A DNA stretch of 64,000 nucleotides from Winogradskyella thalassocola (lineage in GTDB: Bacteria > Bacteroidota > Bacteroidia > Flavobacteriales > Flavobacteriaceae): the NCBI RefSeq assembly GCF_900099995.1, contig NZ_FNCZ01000003.1, positions 269,369 through 333,368 on the forward strand. Direction: 5' to 3'. The translations under genes and the position numbers were made by a program. The first letter of the stretch is position 1; each line of letters begins with the position of its first letter. The notes beneath the pieces were generated by a model. That model did not search any database, was not told where the DNA came from, and saw nothing but the letters and a program-made list of their open reading frames with translations. Positions 18,154 through 26,111 of this stretch are shown in pieces.

Positions 18154-18951
18154 CTAGTTTGTGGTGGAATTAATCGTCGCTTTTATATCGTTTTGATAGG
18201 TTTTAGAAATGGGCACTTCTATTTGGTAATTAAGTATTACTGAGAGCTTTCCATTTTCCGTTTTCCATTGTTGAAAATGAAACGGATTAATAAGATAAGA
18301 ACGATGTGCACGACGCAATTCTGGAAATTCATCAGCAATGACAGAAAGTTTATTTCGGATTAATGTTTTCTTTAAATCATTTCCCGAGAGATAAAACACT
18401 TCAACATAATTATCTGATGATTGAATGCTAATAACTTCATTTAGCTGTAATCGTAAACCTTCATAATTACCTTCCCCTTTAATTTCTATCTTTTGATCTT
18501 CCAATCGTTTTTCATAATACTTTCCGAAGCCATAACGACCAATTAATATAATTGGCAAAATTGTAGCTATCGCAGGAAGAAATATAGCAGTAAGCATATA
18601 GCCCAATGTGTAAGGATTTGGTTCGTTTGCTACAACAACAAACAAATAATAACAGCGTGCAATTATGATCGTTACCACAGAAAACGTTAATATAAAGGCT
18701 AGTTCGCTTAAGATCAACCATTGCTTTTCAAACCTTTGATATAAATAGGTTTGAAATGGTAAGAATAACAGATAACAAAAACCAGCAACTAAACCATACC
18801 CTGGTAAGTACATTAGTTTTTCATTATTAGGTAATTGGTTAACGTCTAATGGTTCTGTGAAGTACAAAAAAACGAATACCCAAATTGCCAACAACAAACT
18901 AATTATAATGTGGTGTTTTGTTAAAGGATCAAAAGGGTAAAGTCTTTTCAA
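18154..18951 (-). CDS. Membrane-bound LytTR transcription regulator
   Basis: 265 residues. Four predicted membrane helices fill the N-terminal 140 residues (about 17-33, 49-68, 80-103, 115-138). A LytTR DNA-binding domain follows at about 157-260: ISIQSSDNYVEVFYL, ELRRAHRSYLIN and NYQIEVPISKTY. This one-component arrangement puts a LytTR domain directly on a membrane sensor without a histidine kinase. It lies head to head with truA. Target genes are unknown. Confidence 0.9.
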   Translation of the reverse strand: MKRLYPFDPLTKHHIIISLLLAIWVFVFLYFTEPLDVNQLPNNEKLMYLPGYGLVAGFCYLLFLPFQTYLYQRFEKQWLILSELAFILTFSVVTIIIARCYYLFVVVANEPNPYTLGYMLTAIFLPAIATILPIILIGRYGFGKYYEKRLEDQKIEIKGEGNYEGLRLQLNEVISIQSSDNYVEVFYLSGNDLKKTLIRNKLSVIADEFPELRRAHRSYLINPFHFQQWKTENGKLSVILNYQIEVPISKTYQNDIKATINSTTN

Positions 18952-19021
18952 ATTTAGATTTTAGAACCATAAAAGTAAGCATTGCTTTTGGAATCTTCAA
19001 GAAATTAGCGTTCTTGCTACT

Positions 19022-19807
19022 ATGTTTGATAAACGTTACTATTACCTCATTAAAATTCAATATTTAGGCTATCGTTTTCATGGTTGGCAAAAACAGCCCG
19101 ATGTTAAAACGGTGCATCTAATGATAGATCGTACATTAAAATTCATTTTTCAAGATACGCGGTTTAAAACTTTAGGTGCAGGACGAACAGATGCCATGGT
19201 GTCTGCTAATGAAGCTGCTTTAGAGTTATTTATATATAATGAACCACTTCAAGATTTTGATGCGTTTTTAGATGTATTCAACCTTAATTTACCTCAAGAC
19301 ATAAGAGCTTTATCCATTGAAGAAGTGGATAAGGAATTTAATATTATTCAAGATTCTAAATTAAAGGAATATCATTATGTGTTTTCTGAGGGGCAAAAAA
19401 ATCATCCGTTTTGTGCACCGATTCTAACCACAATTCTCGAACCACTAAATGTGGATTTGATGAAACAAGGCGCTAAGTTATTTGAAGGTCATCATAATTT
19501 TAAAACTTACTGCTATCGCGCTACAGATAAAGGGCAGTATATAAGGACAATTGAATCTTCAGAAATTGTCGACAACGATATTTATACAGCCAATTTTTTT
19601 CCTGAGAAATCTTATGTTTTTAAGGTCGTGGGTAAAGGGTTTATGCGAAATCAAATCAGGCTAATGGTTGGCTGCTTAATAAAATTGGGTAGAGGAGAAG
19701 TGACTTTAGATTATATAGAAGATACCTTGAAAAGAGAAAGCACAGAAGTAATGGATTACATTGCTCCTGCTTCGGGCTTAATACTACATTCGGTAAATTT
19801 CGATTAA
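19022..19807 (+). CDS. truA: tRNA pseudouridine synthase A
   Basis: Forms pseudouridine at positions 38-40 of the tRNA anticodon arm. 261 residues. The catalytic Asp is in LGAGRTDAMVSA near residue 58. Other family motifs are YLGYRFHGWQKQP at the N-terminus, FEGHHNFKTYC, and FMRNQIRLMVGCLIKLGRGE. The gene is divergent from the LytTR regulator and ends in a bidirectional terminator. Confidence 0.95.
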   Translation: MFDKRYYYLIKIQYLGYRFHGWQKQPDVKTVHLMIDRTLKFIFQDTRFKTLGAGRTDAMVSANEAALELFIYNEPLQDFDAFLDVFNLNLPQDIRALSIEEVDKEFNIIQDSKLKEYHYVFSEGQKNHPFCAPILTTILEPLNVDLMKQGAKLFEGHHNFKTYCYRATDKGQYIRTIESSEIVDNDIYTANFFPEKSYVFKVVGKGFMRNQIRLMVGCLIKLGRGEVTLDYIEDTLKRESTEVMDYIAPASGLILHSVNFD

Positions 19808-19845
19808 AAAAAAGCACAAGTTAGATTCTAACTTGTGCTTTTTAT
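19806..19845. terminator. Bidirectional terminator
   Basis: AAAAAAGCACAAGTTAGA pairs with TCTAACTTGTGCTTTTT. The stem is A-rich on one side and T-rich on the other, so it can serve truA and the converging gene at 19865. Confidence 0.88.
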
Positions 19846-19864
19846 AGTATTGGTTGGTCATTTT

Positions 19865-20290
19865 TTAATTAATCCAGCCTTTGGAAATCGAATTCTTAGC
19901 ATACCAGATTAAAAAAATACAGACTACTATTACTAATATTGGCATTACTAATGCTGCTGTGTTCATTTCAACATTCATAAATAAATAGATGTGTTGAACT
20001 ATAGCACCTAATGCCGAAATAATAAATAAAGTATAAGCCCATTTTTTTCTAATTAATAAGGCAATGCATCCCAATGCTCCGCAAAATACAGCTAAAGCAA
20101 AAGCGGCTGTATACCAAGCAGGATATTCTACCAAAAACTCGGCTTGCTGCTCTGTTGGTAATTGCGCAATAATTTCGTCGGTCATAAAGGCTCTACCTAT
20201 GTAAGCCAAGACACCTGCGCCATTCCATAACAATGCTAATACACTGATAACCCAAAAAGTAATAGGCGGTTTGTTGCTGAAATTTGTCAT
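19865..20290 (-). CDS. Four-TM hypothetical membrane protein
   Basis: 141 residues with four predicted membrane helices (about 10-30, 55-78, 82-104, 112-134) and a cytoplasmic Lys/Ser C-terminus. Similar proteins occur in Bacteroidota and are sometimes labelled sugar transporters without support. A single short gene with no operon partner; function unknown. Confidence 0.8.
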   Translation of the reverse strand: MTNFSNKPPITFWVISVLALLWNGAGVLAYIGRAFMTDEIIAQLPTEQQAEFLVEYPAWYTAAFALAVFCGALGCIALLIRKKWAYTLFIISALGAIVQHIYLFMNVEMNTAALVMPILVIVVCIFLIWYAKNSISKGWIN

Positions 20291-20416
20291 AATAATTGAT
20301 TAATTAGTTAAAAATTGGCACCAAAAAAGCACCAAATGAATCAACAATGTATGAAAAATTTAAGGAATAGTAATTTACTTAACAACGTTAAAGTAAACTA
20401 TAAGTCTTTTTAAATC

Positions 20417-20638
20417 TTATTCCGCAACGTGAAGTTTTGGGTCTTTATCTACAAATTTCCCATTAACAGATTCTCCTAAAATGATAACTTCTTTAGAGCG
20501 CTCGTACATTTTTATAGCACGATGCATCTGTAATTTAGTCCCACTGTATAGTTTTACACCTGATTTTGAGCCTTTGTTTCTAATCTCAATATAGAAACCA
20601 TCCTTTAGTGCTGTTGGTCTTGTTGCTGGTCTACCCAT
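20417..20638 (-). CDS. Small basic conserved hypothetical
   Basis: 73 residues with a basic N-terminus (MGRPATRPTALKDGFYIEIRNKGSKSG), a core KLYSGTKLQMHRAIKMYERSKEV and an acidic tail. It has codon use like its neighbours and no signal peptide. I believe this is a short family conserved in Flavobacteriaceae, but that is from memory. Function unknown; a nucleic-acid-binding role would be a guess from charge. Confidence 0.72.
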   Translation of the reverse strand: MGRPATRPTALKDGFYIEIRNKGSKSGVKLYSGTKLQMHRAIKMYERSKEVIILGESVNGKFVDKDPKLHVAE

Positions 20639-20894
20639 AAATATAATGTCTGTTTTTTAAAGTAGTGCATAATAGGGAAAAATATTGCAACTCACAAGTT
20701 TATTCCAAAACAATTATCAACCAAACTTTATTCGATAATTTAGGCCTTTAATACGTGATGAATGAATTGTTTTATGATACTATGTTCATATAACTTTAGT
20801 GGATATGATTATAAGAATTCATTCCGAGAAGTGAAATGTCATTTTTAAAAGATTAAAAGACTGTATTAATAGATGTCTTATATTGATTAGCGTT

Positions 20895-20945
20895 AAAACT
20901 CATAGGATAAGAGCAAATTTTATGAAGTTATCCTATAGATATTTG
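20895..20945 (+). promoter_or_regulatory. Shared regulatory element, copy 1 (mscS)
   Basis: AAAACTCATAGGATAAGAGC followed by AAAT, then TAGATATTTG exactly 41 bases from the element start, ending 36 bases before the mscS start. The same two blocks at the same spacing are at 21921-21971. Here TAGGATAA also pairs with TTATCCTA, a hairpin not conserved in copy 2. The rest of the 343-base gap holds no gene that I can see. Confidence 0.6.
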
Positions 20946-20981
20946 CATGTAAGTTAGAAAATCGAAAAATTTAATTCATAC

Positions 20982-21884
20982 ATGAGAGAACAATTCAATA
21001 CAGCACTAGGAAATTTAATAGATAAATTAATTGGTTGGTTTAATGCCATAATAGAGAATATTCCAAATTTTATTTTAGCAGTTTTAGTAATGATCGCAGC
21101 TTATTTTGCTGCTAAATATGTCAGCAGATTGGTTAAACGAATCGTCTCAAATCGTATTGAACAAGATTCTATTAAAAACGCTATGGCTAGAGTAGTGGCT
21201 GTATTGGTTGTGGTTTTAGGTCTATTTATAGCTTTAGGAGTCTTAAATTTAGGAAAAGCTCTTACATCTCTGTTGGCTGGAGCAGGGGTCGTAGGTTTAG
21301 CTATTGGTTTGGCATTGCAAGGCACAATTGCAAATACATTTGCCGGACTTGTTTTATCGTTTAGAAAGAAAATTCAAATTGGGAACTGGGTTGAGACTTC
21401 AGGGTTTTCGGGGGAAGTTATTGATATTAACCTTAAAGATTTTACATTAAAAGAGGCGGATAATAATATTGTAATTATTCCTAATAAAACAATTTTAGAT
21501 AATCCAATGAAAAATTACTCGCTCACCACTAAAATGAGAATTTTTTTGGAATGTGGAGTGGGTTATGAGTCGGATTTAGAAAAAGTGCAACAGCTCACAA
21601 AAGAGGTTATTGCAAGATCTTTTGACCAAGTAAAATCAGCTGATGATGTAGAGTTTTATTATACAGAGTTTGGGGATAGTTCTATAAACTACTTATGTCG
21701 ATTTTGGATCGATGCAGATAGTATGCTCGAAAAAATGAGAGCAAAAACAAAAGCCATTATAGAAGTCAAAAAAGCATATGATGCTGAAGGTATTAATATT
21801 CCTTTTCCTATTAGAACCTTACAATTTGGTAATAAATTAGATGTGCAATCAGCGGAACAGAAAACGTCAGTACCAAACAACTAA
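20982..21884 (+). CDS. MscS-type mechanosensitive channel
   Basis: 300-residue small-conductance mechanosensitive channel. It has an amphipathic N-terminus and membrane helices at about 28-48, 68-88 and the pore helix TM3 region. The conserved pore/beta-domain sequence ALTSLLAGAGVVGLAIGLALQGTIANTFAGLVL has the Gly/Ala packing typical of MscS, followed by GNWVE and VIIPNKTIL of the beta domain. It releases solutes on hypo-osmotic shock. It shares an upstream element with the lipoprotein gene that follows 118 bases downstream. Confidence 0.95.
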   Translation: MREQFNTALGNLIDKLIGWFNAIIENIPNFILAVLVMIAAYFAAKYVSRLVKRIVSNRIEQDSIKNAMARVVAVLVVVLGLFIALGVLNLGKALTSLLAGAGVVGLAIGLALQGTIANTFAGLVLSFRKKIQIGNWVETSGFSGEVIDINLKDFTLKEADNNIVIIPNKTILDNPMKNYSLTTKMRIFLECGVGYESDLEKVQQLTKEVIARSFDQVKSADDVEFYYTEFGDSSINYLCRFWIDADSMLEKMRAKTKAIIEVKKAYDAEGINIPFPIRTLQFGNKLDVQSAEQKTSVPNN

Positions 21885-21920
21885 GAATATCTAAAGCGAG
21901 TTGTTCTTTTCAATTGAGTC

Positions 21921-21971
21921 AAAACTCTTAGGATAAGAGCAAATCACATCGTATTTGATTGTAGATATTTG
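21921..21971 (+). promoter_or_regulatory. Shared regulatory element, copy 2 (lipoprotein)
   Basis: AAAACTCTTAGGATAAGAGC followed by AAAT, then TAGATATTTG at +41, ending 31 bases before the small lipoprotein start. Blocks and spacing match 20895-20945; the intervening 17 bases differ. Confidence 0.6.
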
Positions 21972-22002
21972 TAATATAAATTAACCATTAAAACCAAAAA
22001 CA

Positions 22003-22173
22003 ATGAAAAAATTCAGTTATTTATTTATAGCCCTATTTAGTTTAAGTTTAATGACAACGAGCTGTAGAGAACAAAAATCTACAGGCGACAAAATAGAAGA
22101 TGCTGTTGACGATGCAGGTGATGCAATCGAAGATGCTGCAGATGATGTTGAAGACGCAGTAGATGATAATTAA
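22003..22173 (+). CDS. 56-aa acidic lipoprotein
   Basis: Short gene encoding MKKFSYLFIALFSLSLMTTS then Cys21. This is a lipoprotein signal with the lipidated Cys followed by a mature part of 35 residues. The mature part is made of near-repeats of an acidic unit (IEDAVDDAGDA, IEDAADDVEDAVDDN), which should form an amphipathic acidic helix. It is preceded by the same regulatory element as mscS and followed by a terminator, so it is a complete one-gene unit. Comparable short Asp/Ala-repeat lipoproteins are seen in Bacteroidota; the function is unknown, and an envelope-stress role is only inference. Confidence 0.82.
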   Translation: MKKFSYLFIALFSLSLMTTSCREQKSTGDKIEDAVDDAGDAIEDAADDVEDAVDDN

Positions 22174-22198
22174 TAATTAGCATTCTAAATATTAAAGT

Positions 22199-22229
22199 AA
22201 AAAGCCATCGTTTAGATGGCTTTTTATAT
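22199..22229 (+). terminator. Terminator after small lipoprotein
   Basis: AAAAGCCATC-GTTTA-GATGGCTTTTTAT: a perfect stem followed by T-rich sequence. Confidence 0.88.
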
Positions 22230-22251
22230 TTTTATAAAAATTTAAATTACC

Positions 22252-22929
22252 ATGAGCCATTCTATCCCTAAAGAAACCTTTACCTTTTTTAATAAACTCG
22301 AAAAGAACAACGATCGTGATTGGTTTAATGAACACAAACCCGAATTTAAAGCAGTTGAAACAAAGGTGAAAGCCGCATTTAATCATTTGGGAGAAGTAAT
22401 GAGCGCTCACGATCAAATTGAAAAGATTAAAATATTCAGGATTTATAGGGATGTACGTTTTTCTAAAAACAAATTGCCTTATAAAACACACTTTGGTGGT
22501 TCGTTTGCAAGAAAGAAACCTGAGTTAAGAGGTGGCTATTACGTACATATTCAACCAAACAATGAATCTTTTATAGCCACAGGTTTTTGGGATCCAAGCA
22601 AAGAAGATTTATTGCGAATTAGAAAAGAATTCGAAATGGACGATAGTGAAATGCGTGCCATTTTAAAAGATAAAACATTCAAAAATATTTGGGGCGATTT
22701 TACAGGTGATGAGTTAAAAACCGCACCCAAAGGTTTTGATAAAGAACATGCTGCCATAGATCTAATTAGAAGAAAGCAATTTATATTCGTTAAAAAATAT
22801 ACTGATAAAGAAGTGCTTGCAGATGATTTTCTTGTTGATGTCAATCAAGCTTTTAAGAATGTTAGACCCTTTTTTAACTATATGAGTGATGTGCTCACTA
22901 CTAATTTAAACGGTGAATCTATATTATAA
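22252..22929 (+). CDS. DUF2461 family protein
   Basis: 225 residues. The family signature is present: FFNKLEKNNDRDWFNEHKP near the N-terminus, then IFRIYRDVRFSKNKLPYKTH and GGYYVHIQPNNESFIATGFW. DUF2461 (TIGR02453) proteins are widespread, cytoplasmic and of unknown function. The 3' end overlaps the converging gene by 6 bases. Confidence 0.92.
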   Translation: MSHSIPKETFTFFNKLEKNNDRDWFNEHKPEFKAVETKVKAAFNHLGEVMSAHDQIEKIKIFRIYRDVRFSKNKLPYKTHFGGSFARKKPELRGGYYVHIQPNNESFIATGFWDPSKEDLLRIRKEFEMDDSEMRAILKDKTFKNIWGDFTGDELKTAPKGFDKEHAAIDLIRRKQFIFVKKYTDKEVLADDFLVDVNQAFKNVRPFFNYMSDVLTTNLNGESIL

Positions 22930-23370
22930 TACGTCTTTTATAACGTAGCTTTTGTCGTTAAATTTAAATTGATCCTCTTTCTTGCGATTTTTAAGGAGTT
23001 GACCTAAGGGAGAGGCTAAAGAAATAATGTAATATTCAGATCCTTCCACTTCGACTTTTCCTAAGCTTAAAGCAATATAAAAAGTCATACTATCCGTTTT
23101 TACCAAACTGCCTAAAACAGCATTGTCAGAAACCAAATTAGGACGAACCAGTTTTAATTGTTCTCGCATTTTATTCGCATCATTAAGATAATTCATGTTT
23201 TTTTCTAAATCATCTAATAATTTAGAGTTTCCTGAATCATCTTCTTCATTGCTTACTTTATCATTGTTTTCAATAGATTCCTTAATTAATTCTATCTCAT
23301 TTTTGTAACCTAATACACGTTTGTCTGCATAGTTTGTACAAAGTTCTAATAATTGTGTTTTTATGTTCAT
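22924..23370 (-). CDS. GreA/GreB-like protein
   Basis: 148 residues. A helical N-terminal half (to about 75, Glu/Asn-rich and likely coiled coil) is followed by a beta-rich half. The C-terminal stretch IISLASPLGQLLKNRKKEDQ resembles the C-terminal (FKBP-like) domain of Gre transcription cleavage factors (pattern ISP-SPIG-AL-GK--GD). The basic tip motif of true GreA is not evident. It may act on RNA polymerase or be a diverged relative. It lies 11 bases downstream of the hypothetical gene at 23382 on the same strand, probably one operon. Confidence 0.7.
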   Translation of the reverse strand: MNIKTQLLELCTNYADKRVLGYKNEIELIKESIENNDKVSNEEDDSGNSKLLDDLEKNMNYLNDANKMREQLKLVRPNLVSDNAVLGSLVKTDSMTFYIALSLGKVEVEGSEYYIISLASPLGQLLKNRKKEDQFKFNDKSYVIKDVL

Positions 23371-23381
23371 TAAGATTGAAG

Positions 23382-23798
23382 CTAAACTTCCTGAAGAATT
23401 TCAGTTGGTGTAAATAATTGAATACTTTGAATTAAGCGCTCTTTTACAATAGTCATCATACGTTTATTTAAAGCCGATGAATTTTGAATATAAAGTTCAT
23501 ATTCTTCAACTGTAAATTGGCCAATAATCATTCCCTTTAAAGCGTTTCGGAATTTAATATCCTTCTGTATCGCATTTGAAATATAGTTGATTTGTTTTTC
23601 TAATGATAAATCAGAGAAAACATTTTTGTGTTTGACGATATAATTTTTAAAAACTGCAATTAATAAATTGTGTTGTAACTTAATTATAGGTCGTAAGGTT
23701 TTATTCTGAAATGCTTCCTCCGTACTTGTTTCATCATGTATTTTAGCAGATGAAATTTCGGGTCTAATAGATAGTAGGTTATTAAAACGTGTCGTCAT
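23382..23798 (-). CDS. Conserved helical hypothetical
   Basis: 138 residues, mostly alpha-helical by composition, with no signal peptide or membrane segment. Central stretch: LRPIIKLQHNLLIAVFKNYIV. Homologues in databases are sometimes named glyoxalase, but no metal-binding glyoxalase motif is seen. It is the first gene of a two-gene unit with the GreA-like gene. Confidence 0.72.
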   Translation of the reverse strand: MTTRFNNLLSIRPEISSAKIHDETSTEEAFQNKTLRPIIKLQHNLLIAVFKNYIVKHKNVFSDLSLEKQINYISNAIQKDIKFRNALKGMIIGQFTVEEYELYIQNSSALNKRMMTIVKERLIQSIQLFTPTEILQEV

Positions 23799-23956
23799 AA
23801 TGTAATGATTTAAGGATTAATTCTGAATTAAAATTAATCAAATAGCGAGTATGTCTTTTTGTATAGATATTATCTTGTTAACGTTCTTATTAACATTTCG
23901 TATTCTAATATTGTTAAATCGAATGGAGCTACAATCGAATACTACGTTCTAAGTTT

Positions 23957-23964
23957 TATCTTTG
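23957..23964 (+). promoter_or_regulatory. Candidate -7 element for thioesterase gene
   Basis: TATCTTTG fits TAnnTTTG and lies 97 bases before the thioesterase start in the divergent gap. Confidence 0.4.
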
Positions 23965-24061
23965 AATGAATTATTAAACGTACTACTATATTTAATAAGT
24001 GAATTGCTATCTAATTGAATCTAGACAATTGAAAATTAATCCCAATAAATAATTACTACAT

Positions 24062-24445
24062 ATGAGATTTCACACCAGAAAATGGGTTAAGCCCGAAGAT
24101 TTAAATCCTAACGGTTCTTTATTTGGAGGACAACTTTTAGCTTGGATAGATGAAGAAGCTGCGCTTTACACTATTATTCAATTCGAAAATTCTAAAATTG
24201 TAACCAAGTTTATATCCGAAATTAATTTTATGAGCTCTGCGGTACAAGGAGATATTGTTGAATTAGGTATAGACGTGATTAAGTTTGGTAAATCATCGCT
24301 AACATTAAAATGTGAAGCCAGAAATAAAATGACAAGAGAAACCATATTAACCGTCGATAATATAGTTATGGTTAATTTAGGAGCTGACGGTAAACCAGCA
24401 CCACACGGAAAAACTCAAATAGAGTTTGTTAAAGATAGATTATAG
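24062..24445 (+). CDS. Acyl-CoA thioesterase (hotdog fold)
   Basis: 127 residues, one hotdog domain. The signature NPNGSLFGGQLLAWIDEEAALYT holds the catalytic acidic residue and central helix, and ISEINFMSSAVQGDIVELGIDVIKFGKSSL follows. It hydrolyses acyl-CoA to fatty acid and CoA; the type is close to YciA/cytosolic thioesterases. Its end is 5 bases from the converging mscS-type gene. Confidence 0.92.
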   Translation: MRFHTRKWVKPEDLNPNGSLFGGQLLAWIDEEAALYTIIQFENSKIVTKFISEINFMSSAVQGDIVELGIDVIKFGKSSLTLKCEARNKMTRETILTVDNIVMVNLGADGKPAPHGKTQIEFVKDRL

Positions 24446-24450
24446 AATCG

Positions 24451-25689
24451 TTAATCCTTGTTTCCTAAAGAAAGCTCGTAAATTTCTAAATCAAAATATT
24501 TTACAGAAGCTAACACGTGATCAAAGATATCTCCTAATATATATTCATAGTTTTTCCAACGCTGATCGCTGCTAAATGCATAAATTTCCATAGGAATACC
24601 TTGTGATGTAGGCTCTAGCTGACGCACCATTAAGGTCATGTCTTTATTGATGGCAGAATGATTTTCAATATACGTTTGGAGATATTTTCTAAAGACACCA
24701 AAATTGGTAAGGTTTCTACCGTTGATTAAAACAGTCTTATCTATATTGTGTTGCGCATTAAAGGTTTTAATTTCTGTGGCGCGTGTTTTTAAGTATTCAG
24801 AAATTAATTGAATTTTCTCAAAACGTAGAATATCTTCATCATTAAGGAAATTAATGGTAGATGTCTTAATGATAACGGAACGTTTTATACGTCGTCCGCC
24901 AGAATCCATCATACCTCTCCAGTTCTTAAATGAATCTGAAATTAAAGCATAGGTAGGAATTGTAGTGATCGTTTTATCCCAATTCTGGACTTTTACAGTC
25001 GCTAAATTAATTTCAATAACATCACCATCTGCACCGTATTTTTCAAAGGTGATCCAATCCCCAATTCTTACCATATCATTTATGGACACTTGAATACTGG
25101 CAACAAACCCAAGGATTGTATCTTTAAAAATCAATATTATAACAGCAGAAGCAGCACCTAATGTTGTTGCGAATTTTATGAATGAAACACCTGTTACAAT
25201 TGCTAAAATTGAAAAGAATCCAAGTAGCCAAGCAAAGATCATAAAGACCTGAACGTAACTATCTATTGGTTTGTCTTTATAGGCGTCTAAAGTTTTTAGG
25301 TAATCTTTTATAGAACTTAGGAAACTTCTAATGATTTGAAGCGTCAGAATAATAGTGATAACCTTTAGTGTTTTTTCAATAATATTCTGTGCAACTTCAA
25401 AATCTGTAAATACCTGAGGTACAAACTCTATTAGAATTAATAAAGGAATGATATGGGCAATATTTCTAGGTAATTTATTGGTGATTAAGATGTTATCAAA
25501 ATCCGTTTTAGTCCGTTTAGCGACACTAGATGAAAATCGCCATAGAAATCGTTTTGTAATATAATCAACTACAAATGCAATTAGTATTAAGGCTAAAAGA
25601 AGTCCAAGCATATTGAGATATACTGCGGCATCTTCAGATAAACCTTTTTCTATTAAAAAATCGTATAGAGTATGTCTTATGTTAAGCAC
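24451..25689 (-). CDS. Large MscS-family channel (YbdG-like)
   Basis: 412 residues with about five N-terminal membrane helices. The MscS pore and beta region follows: FIKFATTLGAASAVIILIFKDTILGFVASIQVSINDMVRIGDWITF, then TTIPTYALISDSFKNW. Length and architecture resemble miniconductance/YbdG channels rather than the 300-residue MscS at 20982. It overlaps the DUF3817 gene by 8 bases, so the two are translationally coupled. Confidence 0.92.
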   Translation of the reverse strand: MLNIRHTLYDFLIEKGLSEDAAVYLNMLGLLLALILIAFVVDYITKRFLWRFSSSVAKRTKTDFDNILITNKLPRNIAHIIPLLILIEFVPQVFTDFEVAQNIIEKTLKVITIILTLQIIRSFLSSIKDYLKTLDAYKDKPIDSYVQVFMIFAWLLGFFSILAIVTGVSFIKFATTLGAASAVIILIFKDTILGFVASIQVSINDMVRIGDWITFEKYGADGDVIEINLATVKVQNWDKTITTIPTYALISDSFKNWRGMMDSGGRRIKRSVIIKTSTINFLNDEDILRFEKIQLISEYLKTRATEIKTFNAQHNIDKTVLINGRNLTNFGVFRKYLQTYIENHSAINKDMTLMVRQLEPTSQGIPMEIYAFSSDQRWKNYEYILGDIFDHVLASVKYFDLEIYELSLGNKD

Positions 25690-25975
25690 GTTTTTTGTTT
25701 AAGTATTTTTTGTCAATATAAAAGGTTCCAAAAGGAATAATAGAAGCCAATAACACAAACCAGAATGTTCGTGTTGGCCATTTCATATCCGAGCTAATTA
25801 ATACAGCAATCACAACATAAGCCATAAATAAAATACCATGTGGCATTCCTAATAATTTCACATATTGAGGGTCTTCATAAACATATTTTATTGGTGTTGC
25901 TATAAAGAGTAATAAGATATAAGATATACCTTCTAACAACGCTACAATCCTGAAAACTGGTAATAATTTTGGCAT
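25682..25975 (-). CDS. DUF3817 membrane protein
   Basis: 97 residues with three predicted membrane helices. The N-terminus FRIVALLEGISYILLL and the central GMPHGILFMAYVV are typical of DUF3817 integral membrane proteins, whose function is not known. It is the first gene of a pair with the MscS-family channel. Confidence 0.88.
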   Translation of the reverse strand: MPKLLPVFRIVALLEGISYILLLFIATPIKYVYEDPQYVKLLGMPHGILFMAYVVIAVLISSDMKWPTRTFWFVLLASIIPFGTFYIDKKYLNKKRA

Positions 25976-26111
25976 AACATTAAATTTGCTGCAAAAGTAC
26001 TTTAGAATTAATAAATAAGAGCAGATTTTAACAGCTTTTAAGAAATTACTAAAAAACTAAAATTCTATTATTTATATTTAGCAGTATTTTTAATTAATCA
26101 GCTTTCTATCC

